The notes under the pieces are model-generated. The model made no database searches and was not told where the DNA came from. It saw nothing but the letters and a program-made list of their open reading frames with translations. A program made the translations under genes and the position numbers. 13,556 nt of DNA, from positions 1 to 13,556 of the forward strand of contig JAQWCB010000010.1 in assembly GCA_028707375.1 (NCBI GenBank). The letters run 5' to 3'. This DNA comes from Bacilli bacterium (lineage in GTDB: Bacteria; Bacillota_I; Bacilli_A; RFN20; CAG-288). Each line of letters starts with the position of its first letter. Position 1 is the stretch's first letter. This document shows, piece by piece, positions 1 through 8,353 of this stretch.

Positions 1-1714
1 GATGAATTTGGCATCGTGGGAAATCTTTGTGATATGCCTCTTTCATCTCATACATTCGACTATCAGAAATAATATATACATCGTGACCAGTGTAATCCTT
101 ATTTTCTTGTGTTGAAGCGTATCCATAGCTTATGGAGATTTTATAGCTGGCATCTTTGCGGTCATTAAATTTCTTTAAATCATCGTCAAATATCTCCAAT
201 ATTTCCTTTGTTTTCTCTAAATTATAGTCTTTTAGAATAACAAGAAATTCATCTCCGCCCATGCGAGCAACACATCCGTATTTTGAAAATCTTGTTTTCA
301 ATAAAGATGATAAGTTAACTAATAACTGATCGCCTTGCAAATGTCCTTGTGTATCATTGACAATTTTCAAATTGTTCACATCGATAGATATTACTGAATA
401 AACTTTATGCTTTTCATCCAAATCCTGCATATATTTTACTGCTGTAGTGCGGTTAGCAAGATTAGTAAGAAAATCGACATAGGCCAACTTTGCCAGTGAA
501 TCATATTCACCTTTCTCATATAGATAATCGATGATAGAAATAAAATAACTACCTATTAAAAATAATGTTAAAATAACGCTGGTCAGAGGCAAAATATAGG
601 TTGAATTAAGGGGAACCACTGAATCATTTGAGCCAAATTCTGAAAAGATAATACCGATAAATGAACCGAGCGCAAAAGCAAAGAAACCAATAGACAGCAT
701 AATATTGCTCTGATTAACTTTCCTTTTTACCCAGCGCTTGATAATCAAATAGAGAATATAGAAAACTAGCAATCCATCAAAGGTATGGAATATTGGTAAA
801 AATTCTGGATAGTAAAAAAGGTGATTTAGCGAAAGAACTGTCGCAATGAAAAATAGAAGGATATTAACTCCTAAAAGAACAATCCAAATATTTTTATCCT
901 TTTTATCATCCTTAGCATACTTCCAAAAATACATAAGTAGAGGTATCGTCATTAAAAAGAAAACAATATATTCTAGGTACGTATCAAATAATTCGTTTTT
1001 ATTAAAAAGTAAAATAATTCGCGAGTTGCACGCTATCCATGTCCCCAACATCAATAAAAAAGCACCGATAGAAAATGTATTTCTCCCCGACATCTTCTTT
1101 CCATATAAAGTCAAAGCTAAACCAATAGATATAATGCTGACTGAAATAATGAAAAAACTACTGAACACCGATATGAATTTAGTTTTAAGTATATATGAAA
1201 ATATCTCGACTGTCGGCCCCATATATATTTGTTCAATATAGCGATAGGAGTAAGTTATTGTAGCCATTATTTCAATTCTTAATTCCTTGCCACCATATTC
1301 TTGCCCAAGGTCAATAATATTTAAATTAGTCGGAACTAAATCATTCGATTCATAGTAATCCATGCCATATTCATAGATGGAAGAATCATTGATGTACGCT
1401 TCAACCGTTGATTGATATGTATAAAAAGCAATCGACAATTGCTTAGTCTCAGTATCCGAAGGAATTATATTCGTAAGGATAACTTTTTTACCAGGCTTAA
1501 TCTCATGCATACTGAAAGTATCTATAGCCTGATGCTCATAGGTCGAACCATCAACTTGAATCGTCCAATCATCGTTCCAAACGTGACAAGCATAAGTATT
1601 TTGAAAACCCATAATAGCAAAAAGCGATGCAAAGAAAACACCGATTAGAATAAAAATAATTCCAATTGTCTCAAAAATAAATTTCCACCGCAGTTGTTTT
1701 TCGTTGATTTTCAT
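1..1714 (-). CDS. Membrane-bound diguanylate cyclase (GGDEF protein), 3' end cut by window
   Basis: Predicted to make cyclic di-GMP from two GTP at the inner face of the membrane, in response to an external signal. The 571 visible residues, translated by hand, show an N-terminal membrane anchor (about 12-36), an extracytoplasmic beta-rich domain (about 40-170), about seven hydrophobic segments between 175 and 396, and a GGDEF domain from about 405. This layout resembles 7TMR-DISM sensor cyclases. GGDEF residues are intact: DFLTNLANR at 414-422, metal-binding D445 in SIDVNNLK, N453/D454 before QGH, and MGGDEF at 485-490. The inhibitory RxxD site is replaced by SKYG (477-480), so product inhibition at that site is unlikely. 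The chosen ATG has a GAGG Shine-Dalgarno nine bases upstream. The frame is open at the left edge, and the conserved MYEMK near 554-558 suggests only a few residues are missing. It follows jetC but probably has its own promoter. The signal sensed is unknown. Confidence 0.93.
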   Translation of the reverse strand, partial: MKINEKQLRWKFIFETIGIIFILIGVFFASLFAIMGFQNTYACHVWNDDWTIQVDGSTYEHQAIDTFSMHEIKPGKKVILTNIIPSDTETKQLSIAFYTYQSTVEAYINDSSIYEYGMDYYESNDLVPTNLNIIDLGQEYGGKELRIEIMATITYSYRYIEQIYMGPTVEIFSYILKTKFISVFSSFFIISVSIISIGLALTLYGKKMSGRNTFSIGAFLLMLGTWIACNSRIILLFNKNELFDTYLEYIVFFLMTIPLLMYFWKYAKDDKKDKNIWIVLLGVNILLFFIATVLSLNHLFYYPEFLPIFHTFDGLLVFYILYLIIKRWVKRKVNQSNIMLSIGFFAFALGSFIGIIFSEFGSNDSVVPLNSTYILPLTSVILTLFLIGSYFISIIDYLYEKGEYDSLAKLAYVDFLTNLANRTTAVKYMQDLDEKHKVYSVISIDVNNLKIVNDTQGHLQGDQLLVNLSSLLKTRFSKYGCVARMGGDEFLVILKDYNLEKTKEILEIFDDDLKKFNDRKDASYKISISYGYASTQENKDYTGHDVYIISDSRMYEMKEAYHKDFPRCQIH

Positions 1715-1787
1715 TTGACAATTCCTCATTTTCAAACGGAATATCTAACTTCATATGTTTGTTATCTACTTTTATTAAAATACATAA

Positions 1788-1817
1788 ATTATCTAAAAGC
1801 AACAAGCGAAAGATCAA
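1788..1817 (-). promoter_or_regulatory. Putative sigma-70/sigma-A promoter for the GGDEF gene
   Basis: On the minus strand a TTGATC -35 box (1812-1817) is followed after 18 bases by a GATAAT -10 box (1788-1793). These match the consensus at 4/6 and 5/6 positions. The -10 box lies about 73 bases before the ATG at 1714. It sits in the 151-base gap after jetC, so the cyclase can probably be transcribed independently. The region is very AT-rich, so chance matches are likely. Confidence 0.4.
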
Positions 1818-1865
1818 TATTATTAAAAAGCATCGACATAACAGCATTTTTTCAATCAACAAAAT

Positions 1866-4800
1866 TTATTTAACTTCCTCGTAACGATCAATGTATGAAC
1901 GATTTTTCTTGTTGTCGTGAATCGAGACCAAAACTAAATCAACTTCCGAAGAAAGATCTCTGAGCTTTTCCGAAGGTGTCGATAGAATAGCTTGAAGTCC
2001 AAAGCTTCTAAGCAAACCAACCGCCTCCTTAATTCTAGCTCCATCCATCTTAGAGAAAGCTTCATCAAAAATAACTAATCTAATACTGTCAGAATTTGGT
2101 TCGTTAGTTCGATATAATTGAGCAAACGAAGCCAAGATAGAAATATAAAAAGGAGTTTGAGTTTCACCTCCTGACTGTCTTTTGAAGGTTCGAGCCAACG
2201 ACGATGCATTGTTATCACCTCTCTTGACCAGCAAATCAAAAACTAAATATGTACGATAATCGGTGAATTTCTCTATATTTTCAGCAATTTGAGATCTCAC
2301 ATCGCCTCGACTGTCTGTCGATTCAGAAATCATACTGAACAAATTGTTCATAACCTCAGAATATTTTTCCAAATATTCATTTTCTGAATCACCAATATTC
2401 AAAAGTAAATCATCCATTATCATATTGTAATAATCGAGATAATCCTTGTTGGGTTCAACCGAAAATTTATATGAATCTCTTCCAAATTTAACGCTTTCCA
2501 GCGCTTGATTAAGCTCATCTATCTGCGTTGAAATTTTTTCAAAAGATGTCCGTAATTTGAAAATAAAATCATCCTTGAACTCTTCAATAGCCTTTTTGTG
2601 GGCACTCTCAATCTTCTCCAAGTAACTTGGAAGTAAAACTTGGGAAAGATTATCCAATTCCTTATCGAAATCACTATTGTCATCTTCCAAAGTTATGTCG
2701 TAACTCAGATTGTAGGATGCAACGTATTTCGAGCGCAAATCCATCAATTTGGCCTTGTAATTTTTCATTTTATTTTGAGTTTGAACATAGTGTGATTGAG
2801 CCTGTTGCTTTATTTGTTTTAGCGGAAGATTCTCTGCTGCATTGTCAAAGAAAGGAGCATATTTTTCCTCAACCATTTTCGGATCGTAATCCAATAATTT
2901 CTCGCCCATAAAAGTCAAAGAAGCGTTCTTAGCAGGAATCAGTTCTTCCTTCAATGATTTATTCTGATTTTCAAGTCCGCCTTTTTCCACGAGTAAGTTT
3001 TCTTTTTCTGTTGCTAAAGTTTTGATATCTTCATCAATTGAAGCAATCTTCTCATCATAGGCTGCCACCTCTGATAGATCACCTTCATCCATCTGTTCAT
3101 TCAATCTAGCAATCTGTTCATTCAATTCATCAACCTTGACACCTTCATCCACATCACTGACAAAGGTATGACATTGTGAAGAATTCAAGACTTCAAGTTT
3201 AGCAATTTGACTAAAGTAATTTAAAATATCGTTGTACTTTTCCAATTGATTATTTATCTTCGAAAATTCATTTTTCTTCGCTAAGGTAGTAGCCTGATCA
3301 AGCTTGGTCCCAATATAACTGACGTCAGCCTTGCGCTGATTCAGATAGAAGGAAGCATAACTGCGGTATCCCGTACAGTTAGGAAGCAAGCCATTGCCTG
3401 AATTTCTTGCCTCACTAAAAGTTTCACATCTTTTAACTCTCCCCAACAAAAAGTTCGTGTAAGCCTGCGCTCCTTTATGCTTAGTTTTAATAACTTCCGC
3501 AACGGATCCATCATCTGCTATAAAATTTTTAGAAATCAATTTCTCGGCATCGATAATTGAAACATAATAGAAGCCATACTCCTTACAAATACGCGCTAAA
3601 AGTTTAGAAGCCTCCTCATAATATTCATTTTCAACAAACAGATTGAATTTTTGATTGTAAATAAAAGCTTCGATTGCGTTGGTCCAGCGTGACTCGGTGA
3701 TATCAACTAAATCACAATAAGTGGAAACTGTCGCAAAGGAATGAGACTCTCTAAGTTGAGCCTGCAAAGATGAACGCACCTGCAAATATGTTTGATTGAA
3801 AGGCTTATGACCTGCGTTAATCTGCGATATCTCGCTGTCGATGGCATCCCTTTTTGATCCTAAACTATACACTGAGTTTTCAAGCATATGCACCATTTTT
3901 ATAGAAGTAAAATGCAATGTATTCATCGCGCTCTGAAATTCAGTAATATCCTCGCCCTTGATATCGTGCGAAGTTAATTTCTTCTTAACATTTTCGGCTA
4001 GCTCAATAAATTCACTCGACTCGTCTTTGAACTCCTCAAGAAGATCATTCTCCTCTTCGCTTAAAAAAGCTACGTCTATCTGAGCTAAACGATTGGAAAG
4101 CGAAGACAGTTTAACTAAATAATCATCGGCCAAATTCGTTAATGTTTCTGAAATATATTGATAATTGTTTTCTAAATGTGTAAGTCGCTCCGTGATTTTT
4201 TCCTTTTTATTAGCCAAGGCGGTCGACAAAGAAAATCCAGCTGATCCAATCTTCTTAGCAAAATAACTTTCTTTCTCACTTCTGAGATCTGCAGTTTCTA
4301 CATCATTTTCGTGAAGTGAATTAACTATTTCCGCAATCCTTATTTTATTGTTCTCATATCTTTCTTTGTATTTGTCCAATTCAAGTTTATAAGTTTCATA
4401 ATTAGCGCGATTTGCGACATAGTCCGCTAATTTTAATCCATCTTTAACATCTTGAAATTCATTGTAAGCCGACTTTATTTTTTCCAAAGAATCGATCTTA
4501 GTCTGAATCTTTTTGGCCTCTAACTCCAACAACTTATACTGCTCAATATTTGTTCGCATTGGAGCAATATCAATATTGTAATCAACATCGCAGACAAACT
4601 CCGTGATGAAAGAAGATATATTTGTTATTGGAGAAAAGGATACAGCCTTTTTAAAAAGGGAGAAATATTTATCAGGCAAATTGCCCAACTTCTCACTGAT
4701 AAATTGCTGATAAAGGATATTTGTCTCAAAGAATTTGTACTCGCTCGACTTATATGAATCACTAAAGACCTGCATAAGTTCCTTATACGTCAAAGGGCGA

Positions 4801-5249
4801 GGCATTTCATTGTCGAGCAACTCAGAGTTTGTAAACTTATTGCTTGGAAAAGCTGAATTCAAATAAAAGAAATGATGCGTTTCTGAATCATCATCAAAGC
4901 AATCAAAAACAATCCCCAAAGTAAAAACTTTCTGCGTTTTATCATCAGTAATTTCAAGGGCGATATATGAAGTAAAACGTCCCGGTCGAAGACACATGAC
5001 TTGTCCTTCCTTAGTCTCTCCCGTTTCGCAGCGCAAGTAACCTTTTAAGGTACGTCCAGTCCGATCGTTAGCAGCTTTATTGAAATTTCTTCCGGAAGTA
5101 TCTCCCAAAAGAATAATTTGAATCGCATCAATAATAGTCGATTTACCCGTACCATTTGCTCCAGTTAAAAAAGTGATGTTCTTTATGTCGACTGTCTCAT
5201 TGGAAAATAAGTGCCAATTGATCAGGCGCAACTTTGATAAACTTTTCAT
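1866..5249 (-). CDS. jetC: SMC-type ATPase of a Wadjet/MksB-like complex (JetC-like)
   Basis: Predicted ATP-driven DNA motor of a condensin-like complex. In characterised Wadjet and MksBEF systems the homologous subunit dimerises at a hinge, folds its coiled coils and extrudes DNA loops with JetA and JetB. The 1127 residues show an N-terminal Walker A, GANGTGKST, at 30-38. Long helical stretches rich in E, K and L run about 235-480 and 650-1000. They flank a globular hinge-like region (about 505-650) with the W522-x-NAIE pattern. At the C-terminus are a signature SGGETQ (1026-1031), Walker B LVIFDE with D1062/E1063, and the D-loop SKMD (1066-1069). All ATPase motifs are intact. The SGGETQTPFY signature is more like JetC/MukB-type proteins than canonical SMC or Rad50. 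Its ATG overlaps the jetB stop by one base (TAATG) and has a strong AAGGAG site, so the two are translationally coupled. The family call comes from recognition of motifs and gene order, not from a search. Confidence 0.88.
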   Translation of the reverse strand: MKSLSKLRLINWHLFSNETVDIKNITFLTGANGTGKSTIIDAIQIILLGDTSGRNFNKAANDRTGRTLKGYLRCETGETKEGQVMCLRPGRFTSYIALEITDDKTQKVFTLGIVFDCFDDDSETHHFFYLNSAFPSNKFTNSELLDNEMPRPLTYKELMQVFSDSYKSSEYKFFETNILYQQFISEKLGNLPDKYFSLFKKAVSFSPITNISSFITEFVCDVDYNIDIAPMRTNIEQYKLLELEAKKIQTKIDSLEKIKSAYNEFQDVKDGLKLADYVANRANYETYKLELDKYKERYENNKIRIAEIVNSLHENDVETADLRSEKESYFAKKIGSAGFSLSTALANKKEKITERLTHLENNYQYISETLTNLADDYLVKLSSLSNRLAQIDVAFLSEEENDLLEEFKDESSEFIELAENVKKKLTSHDIKGEDITEFQSAMNTLHFTSIKMVHMLENSVYSLGSKRDAIDSEISQINAGHKPFNQTYLQVRSSLQAQLRESHSFATVSTYCDLVDITESRWTNAIEAFIYNQKFNLFVENEYYEEASKLLARICKEYGFYYVSIIDAEKLISKNFIADDGSVAEVIKTKHKGAQAYTNFLLGRVKRCETFSEARNSGNGLLPNCTGYRSYASFYLNQRKADVSYIGTKLDQATTLAKKNEFSKINNQLEKYNDILNYFSQIAKLEVLNSSQCHTFVSDVDEGVKVDELNEQIARLNEQMDEGDLSEVAAYDEKIASIDEDIKTLATEKENLLVEKGGLENQNKSLKEELIPAKNASLTFMGEKLLDYDPKMVEEKYAPFFDNAAENLPLKQIKQQAQSHYVQTQNKMKNYKAKLMDLRSKYVASYNLSYDITLEDDNSDFDKELDNLSQVLLPSYLEKIESAHKKAIEEFKDDFIFKLRTSFEKISTQIDELNQALESVKFGRDSYKFSVEPNKDYLDYYNMIMDDLLLNIGDSENEYLEKYSEVMNNLFSMISESTDSRGDVRSQIAENIEKFTDYRTYLVFDLLVKRGDNNASSLARTFKRQSGGETQTPFYISILASFAQLYRTNEPNSDSIRLVIFDEAFSKMDGARIKEAVGLLRSFGLQAILSTPSEKLRDLSSEVDLVLVSIHDNKKNRSYIDRYEEVK
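3091..3126 (-). repeat. Short direct repeat encoding a coiled-coil heptad
   Basis: A 15-base sequence occurs at 3091-3105 and again, exactly, at 3112-3126. The 21-base period equals seven codons. On the coding strand it gives two consecutive LNEQ-containing heptads in the second coiled coil of the JetC-like ATPase. A flanking 11-base repeat (3081-3091 and 3141-3151) encodes acidic DEG segments on both sides. This looks like a small tandem expansion within a coiled coil, which should be tolerated because the heptad phase is kept. Confidence 0.55.
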
Positions 5250-5926
5250 TATTCTTCTCCTTCATCTGATTTAGAAACATCAAACATCGTGTTGGATGAA
5301 TCTTGATTCGCGCTCTCTTTCTCGGCTTTTATATCTTCAATTGAATTATATAGCGAATTTAATTTAGCATTCGATATAACATATCGAATTGAAGGCAAAA
5401 TATAAAAGGCATAGAATGATTCCGAAAAAGAACGATCCGCAATAACAACGATGTTGTAAAATGCCAATTTGCGCAGTGATTGCGCAATAGTAAGACTAGA
5501 AATTCGCTTGGTTACACTTGTCAATCCCAATTCTTTGAGCAGCGATTTTATCGCGGTCGAATCCATATATATTTCATTAGCCGCTGGATTAGCACTCAAT
5601 TTATCTTCATAATAACTTCTCAAGGCATAAATGATTAAAGTTGTCACGCCATCAAGTTGAATTTTATTTGTCTCGTCATCTGAGGAAACAAAGATAACCC
5701 CATTCTCATCATCTTTAGAAATATCCATTCCCATATAGGAAAGATAGTCAATAAATAAATCAAAGTGGCGTTCAATGAATAAGTAGTTAGAATTGATTAC
5801 ATTCATATGTGTAACTTTAGAATAAACTCGGCGAACAATAAAGCAAGTAAAGAGCAAACTGCTTATCGTCTTGCGGAAAATATTTTGATCAGCCTTCGTT
5901 AATTTCTCAAACTCTTCAATAAACAT
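5249..5926 (-). CDS. jetB: JetB/MksE-like small condensin subunit (probable KITE protein)
   Basis: Predicted accessory subunit of the JetABC complex. In related systems it is a dimeric winged-helix (KITE) protein that binds the kleisin and contacts DNA. The 225 residues begin FIEEFEKLTKADQNIFRKTISSLL. They continue with Y48LFIERHFDLFIDYLSYMG and a central LDGVTTLIIYALRSYYEDK segment, a pattern familiar from JetB-type families (DUF4194/DUF6063-like) in Firmicutes. The last 25 or so residues are polar and acidic, probably disordered. The ATG lies one base after the jetA stop. Its Shine-Dalgarno (AAGAGG) is inside the last jetA codons, and its own stop overlaps the jetC start by one base. This fits coupled, stoichiometric synthesis. 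Size and position between jetA and jetC are the strongest evidence, since sequence conservation in this family is low. Confidence 0.75.
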   Translation of the reverse strand: MFIEEFEKLTKADQNIFRKTISSLLFTCFIVRRVYSKVTHMNVINSNYLFIERHFDLFIDYLSYMGMDISKDDENGVIFVSSDDETNKIQLDGVTTLIIYALRSYYEDKLSANPAANEIYMDSTAIKSLLKELGLTSVTKRISSLTIAQSLRKLAFYNIVVIADRSFSESFYAFYILPSIRYVISNAKLNSLYNSIEDIKAEKESANQDSSNTMFDVSKSDEGEE

Positions 5927-5927
5927 T

Positions 5928-7388
5928 TTAAATCCTCTTATCTTTCTTGGTAAAACGATAATTTGGTACTAGAAAATTCCCTAATTTTGTCGTTTCACCT
6001 ATTTTTTCTATATCGTAAAAAAGACTGCCAAACTCGGCTCTAACAATTCCTAAAATGAGTAGAACCAATTCATCAAGACTCGTTATTTTTAAATCCTTGG
6101 TCTCAATAATTTTCCGATTACCAAAAGCCTTCAACATAAACTCTTCCACTGCTTGCAACGAAAAGTTATTAACCTCGTTCTCCAAAAAATCATTCATCAA
6201 GGAATCATCACCGATAAATTCATCTTCAAGCGGCAAAGGATCCGTCTCAATCCTTGCGGTTCTTCGAATCGGCATTGTCAAAGAATTAGAATTGATAAAA
6301 CCTTGACTCCAAAGGGATATGGTTTGACTCGCCTGAGCCAATAGAGGTATTTTTTCTGTATCATTTTTCACATCGTATGGCGAAGAAACAATCTGTTTGG
6401 CTAACTCAACAATAATTGTATCAAGTTTACCCTTGATTGACTTGTCAGAATTTGATAAGAAATTTATTTTTCTCTGCACCGAGTGAACATAATTAGCATT
6501 AGCCTTATCAATATCGTCAAAAGAATCAGATAAGCGAGAAAATTTATTGATGGTCTCTTGCAACATCTTATATATAATCTCGTGAAGCTCTGAGGCTTTC
6601 AAGTGTCGATAATTAGTGTCATAAGCCGCTTGATTAACAAGTTTGCCCATGATTCGTGAATCGCGTTGCCACTTGGTCAAGATTTTCACAACGGGGATAG
6701 CATAGAGAGAAAGCGAATCATATGTCTTCATTGGATGATAAATCTTATCACTGACTTCGCTCCGAAAGACATCAAAATGTTGTCTTAAGACTTCATTTGG
6801 TTCAAATTCGTTGGTTAATTTATGTCCAAAGACACAGATTGAATGGTGAAGCAAAGTAATGTTGAGTTCCAGTTCGTCAGCATTTTTATTAGCTGATATC
6901 AAAGATCTAAACATATAATCATCCTCTTTTTCATCTTCCATCGCTAACTCTGAATAAGATTGATGAACCAGAGGAATATAAAGCGAGGTATCCGATGTCA
7001 AATCCGATATATATTGAAGCATTTTTATTGAATACGAAGGTAAGAAAATATAGTCAGTGCCTTTAACATTTTCCACTTCAATCCATCCTGTTGACACCAA
7101 TTTGCGAAAGATATAATTAATCTTGGAAGACACTTCGGAATCTTCGACATCGTAATTTACGGTTTCTTCATCGCTTCGATCATCCATCTGGTCCAGTTTG
7201 ACATCAAAAAGCGACATGATTTCTTCACCATGTTCGCGCAAAGCATTTATATAATCAGATTTTTTAATGTGCGTTTTATATGTTTTTAGTGTCTCAAACA
7301 ATGTCAATAAACTAAAACTATAAACCGCTTTATATTTCCGTGATAATACCGAGAAGAAATTCTCGGGTAACTTTTCAAATAAATTCAA
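5928..7388 (-). CDS. jetA: JetA/MksF-like kleisin subunit (DUF5716-like)
   Basis: Predicted kleisin of an SMC complex: it bridges the two JetC heads and carries JetB. The 486 residues start MNLFEKLPENFFSVLSRKYKAVYSFSLLTLF, which strongly resembles the DUF5716 family annotated as Wadjet JetA in Firmicutes. A conserved-looking KLVSTGWIEVE segment (96-106) fits the winged-helix part. An acidic linker lies at 66-86. A long helical middle (about 150-345) is followed by a linker and a helical C-terminal region (about 395-486), where a kleisin would meet the SMC head. The start codon is TTG at 7388-7386. It is chosen because a TGAGGT Shine-Dalgarno lies seven bases upstream and the protein begins exactly where family members do. 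It is the first gene of the jetABC unit, 123 bases after the acyltransferase gene and behind its own promoter. No nuclease domain is fused to it. Confidence 0.82.
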   Translation of the reverse strand: MNLFEKLPENFFSVLSRKYKAVYSFSLLTLFETLKTYKTHIKKSDYINALREHGEEIMSLFDVKLDQMDDRSDEETVNYDVEDSEVSSKINYIFRKLVSTGWIEVENVKGTDYIFLPSYSIKMLQYISDLTSDTSLYIPLVHQSYSELAMEDEKEDDYMFRSLISANKNADELELNITLLHHSICVFGHKLTNEFEPNEVLRQHFDVFRSEVSDKIYHPMKTYDSLSLYAIPVVKILTKWQRDSRIMGKLVNQAAYDTNYRHLKASELHEIIYKMLQETINKFSRLSDSFDDIDKANANYVHSVQRKINFLSNSDKSIKGKLDTIIVELAKQIVSSPYDVKNDTEKIPLLAQASQTISLWSQGFINSNSLTMPIRRTARIETDPLPLEDEFIGDDSLMNDFLENEVNNFSLQAVEEFMLKAFGNRKIIETKDLKITSLDELVLLILGIVRAEFGSLFYDIEKIGETTKLGNFLVPNYRFTKKDKRI

Positions 7389-7394
7389 TATAAT

Positions 7395-7400
7395 ACCTCA
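7395..7400 (-). promoter_or_regulatory. Ribosome binding site that supports a TTG start for jetA
   Basis: On the minus strand TGAGGT is followed by seven bases and then TTG at 7388. No in-frame ATG near this position gives the conserved N-terminus, so the TTG is the likely start. A weak start codon may keep levels of the complex low. Confidence 0.7.
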
Positions 7401-7424
7401 AAATATGTTAATACCTTATTATTT

Positions 7425-7454
7425 AGTATACTAGAAAAATACAAATCAATTCAA
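7425..7454 (-). promoter_or_regulatory. Promoter of the jetABC unit, -10 box inside a palindrome
   Basis: On the minus strand a TTGAAT -35 box (7449-7454) and a TATACT -10 box (7425-7430) are separated by 18 bases. They match the consensus at 4/6 and 5/6 positions. Transcription would start about 30 bases before the TTG start of jetA. The -10 box lies within a perfect 10-base palindrome, TAGTATACTA (7424-7433), which could be an operator half-site or simply chance in AT-rich DNA. The 123-base gap between the acyltransferase stop and jetA holds no convincing terminator hairpin, so read-through from the upstream operon is possible. Confidence 0.5.
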
Positions 7455-7511
7455 CAAAATAAAAAGATAGTGAGGATATGGAAAACTGATAAAGAACAAT
7501 GATTTATTATA

Positions 7512-8318
7512 TTATATCCCAGTAATTTCTGTTGGCCATTTGCAATGCTTGTAACGATATTTTTCAACGAGTATTTTGTCGTTTTTCTTAAATTCCTCAA
7601 GCTTAGTCGCAATTTCTTTTTTTATTATTTCAGCCATCTCAATAGTGTTGATGTTTTCATACTCTTCAGGCATGTGTGGTTTCAAATAACATATTTGAAT
7701 TGGAAATCTCTTCATGCGCAGGTGTTTATCCAAAACGCGATATGCTCCATAAATAGCGATGGGAACAATAGGTTTTTTAGCAACGTAGGCTGGTTTTAGC
7801 GCACCAGGCTTAAAATCCAACAATGGATGATCAGCTGCCCGCGATCTCGTCCCTTCAGGGAAAATCACGTACGAGTGCTCACTCGTCTTCAAATCTTGAG
7901 CTAATTTATTCATCGTTCGAACCTCTTGTCGAAGATTCCCTCTCTCCATAAAAATACCTGAAACAGCACGAACCACATTGTTGACAAAAGGAAATTTCGC
8001 CACTTCTTTCTTCGCAAGAAAAATAAGTGGTCTCTCACTCAGAGCCACGATGCTGATAGGGTCGGTATTAGATTGATGATTAGGAGTGAAAATAACATTG
8101 GTATCCGTGGGAATATTTTCTTTCCCTGTAATAATGTATTCGCATTTAAATCCTCTTACACATCTTCGCAAAAAATTGCGAACTCGAAAATATCTTTTTT
8201 CAAAAGGATATTTTTCCGGATGTTTTCCATATTTTCTGAGCCAAATATTTGAAAATAGAATATAAAAACCGGCGCGGTTCACAAGTCCTAAATATTTCCA
8301 ACTGACAAAACTACTCAT
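7512..8318 (-). CDS. plsC: 1-acyl-sn-glycerol-3-phosphate acyltransferase (PlsC family)
   Basis: Predicted to transfer an acyl chain to the sn-2 position of lysophosphatidic acid, giving phosphatidic acid for membrane lipids. It would act at the inner face of the cytoplasmic membrane. The 268 residues carry all four LPLAT motifs: NHQSNTD (80-86, the HX4D catalytic pair H81/D86), GIFMERG (121-127), FPEGTRSR (153-160) and VPIAI (185-189). The N-terminus (about 8-26) is hydrophobic enough for membrane association. Length is typical of bacterial PlsC. The ATG has a GAAGGA Shine-Dalgarno and lies 35 bases after the pullulanase stop, so it is probably the last gene of the acpS operon. AcpS activates acyl carrier protein, a possible acyl donor for this enzyme, which gives the pair a common lipid theme. 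The exact acyl donor (ACP or CoA) and acceptor cannot be read from sequence. Confidence 0.93.
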   Translation of the reverse strand: MSSFVSWKYLGLVNRAGFYILFSNIWLRKYGKHPEKYPFEKRYFRVRNFLRRCVRGFKCEYIITGKENIPTDTNVIFTPNHQSNTDPISIVALSERPLIFLAKKEVAKFPFVNNVVRAVSGIFMERGNLRQEVRTMNKLAQDLKTSEHSYVIFPEGTRSRAADHPLLDFKPGALKPAYVAKKPIVPIAIYGAYRVLDKHLRMKRFPIQICYLKPHMPEEYENINTIEMAEIIKKEIATKLEEFKKNDKILVEKYRYKHCKWPTEITGI

Positions 8319-8353
8319 TTTAATTTCCTTCTTTCCTTGATAACATATTAGTT

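Noticed and set aside
846..1648. Two plus-strand open frames (846-1241 and 1412-1648)
   Set aside because: They lie opposite the cyclase, whose minus-strand frame is open throughout and gives a coherent membrane-GGDEF protein.
1825..1853. Possible terminator hairpin after jetC
   Set aside because: The stem would have only two G-C pairs and a bulge next to A/T runs, so it is no better than chance in this AT-rich gap.
1671..1862. 63-residue minus-strand open frame overlapping the cyclase start
   Set aside because: It starts with TTG without a Shine-Dalgarno, uses a different frame from the cyclase and overlaps its start. Its hydrophobic residues come from AT-rich intergenic DNA.
1866..5249. 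Reading the large ATPase as Rad50/SbcC or canonical Smc
   Set aside because: No SbcD-like nuclease partner is present, there is no CxxC zinc hook in the hinge region, and the SGGETQ signature with kleisin/KITE-sized partners upstream fits JetC/MksB better.
7389..7511. Terminator or small RNA between plsC and jetA
   Set aside because: No inverted repeat with a T-run could be found. The gap is explained by the jetABC promoter and leader.
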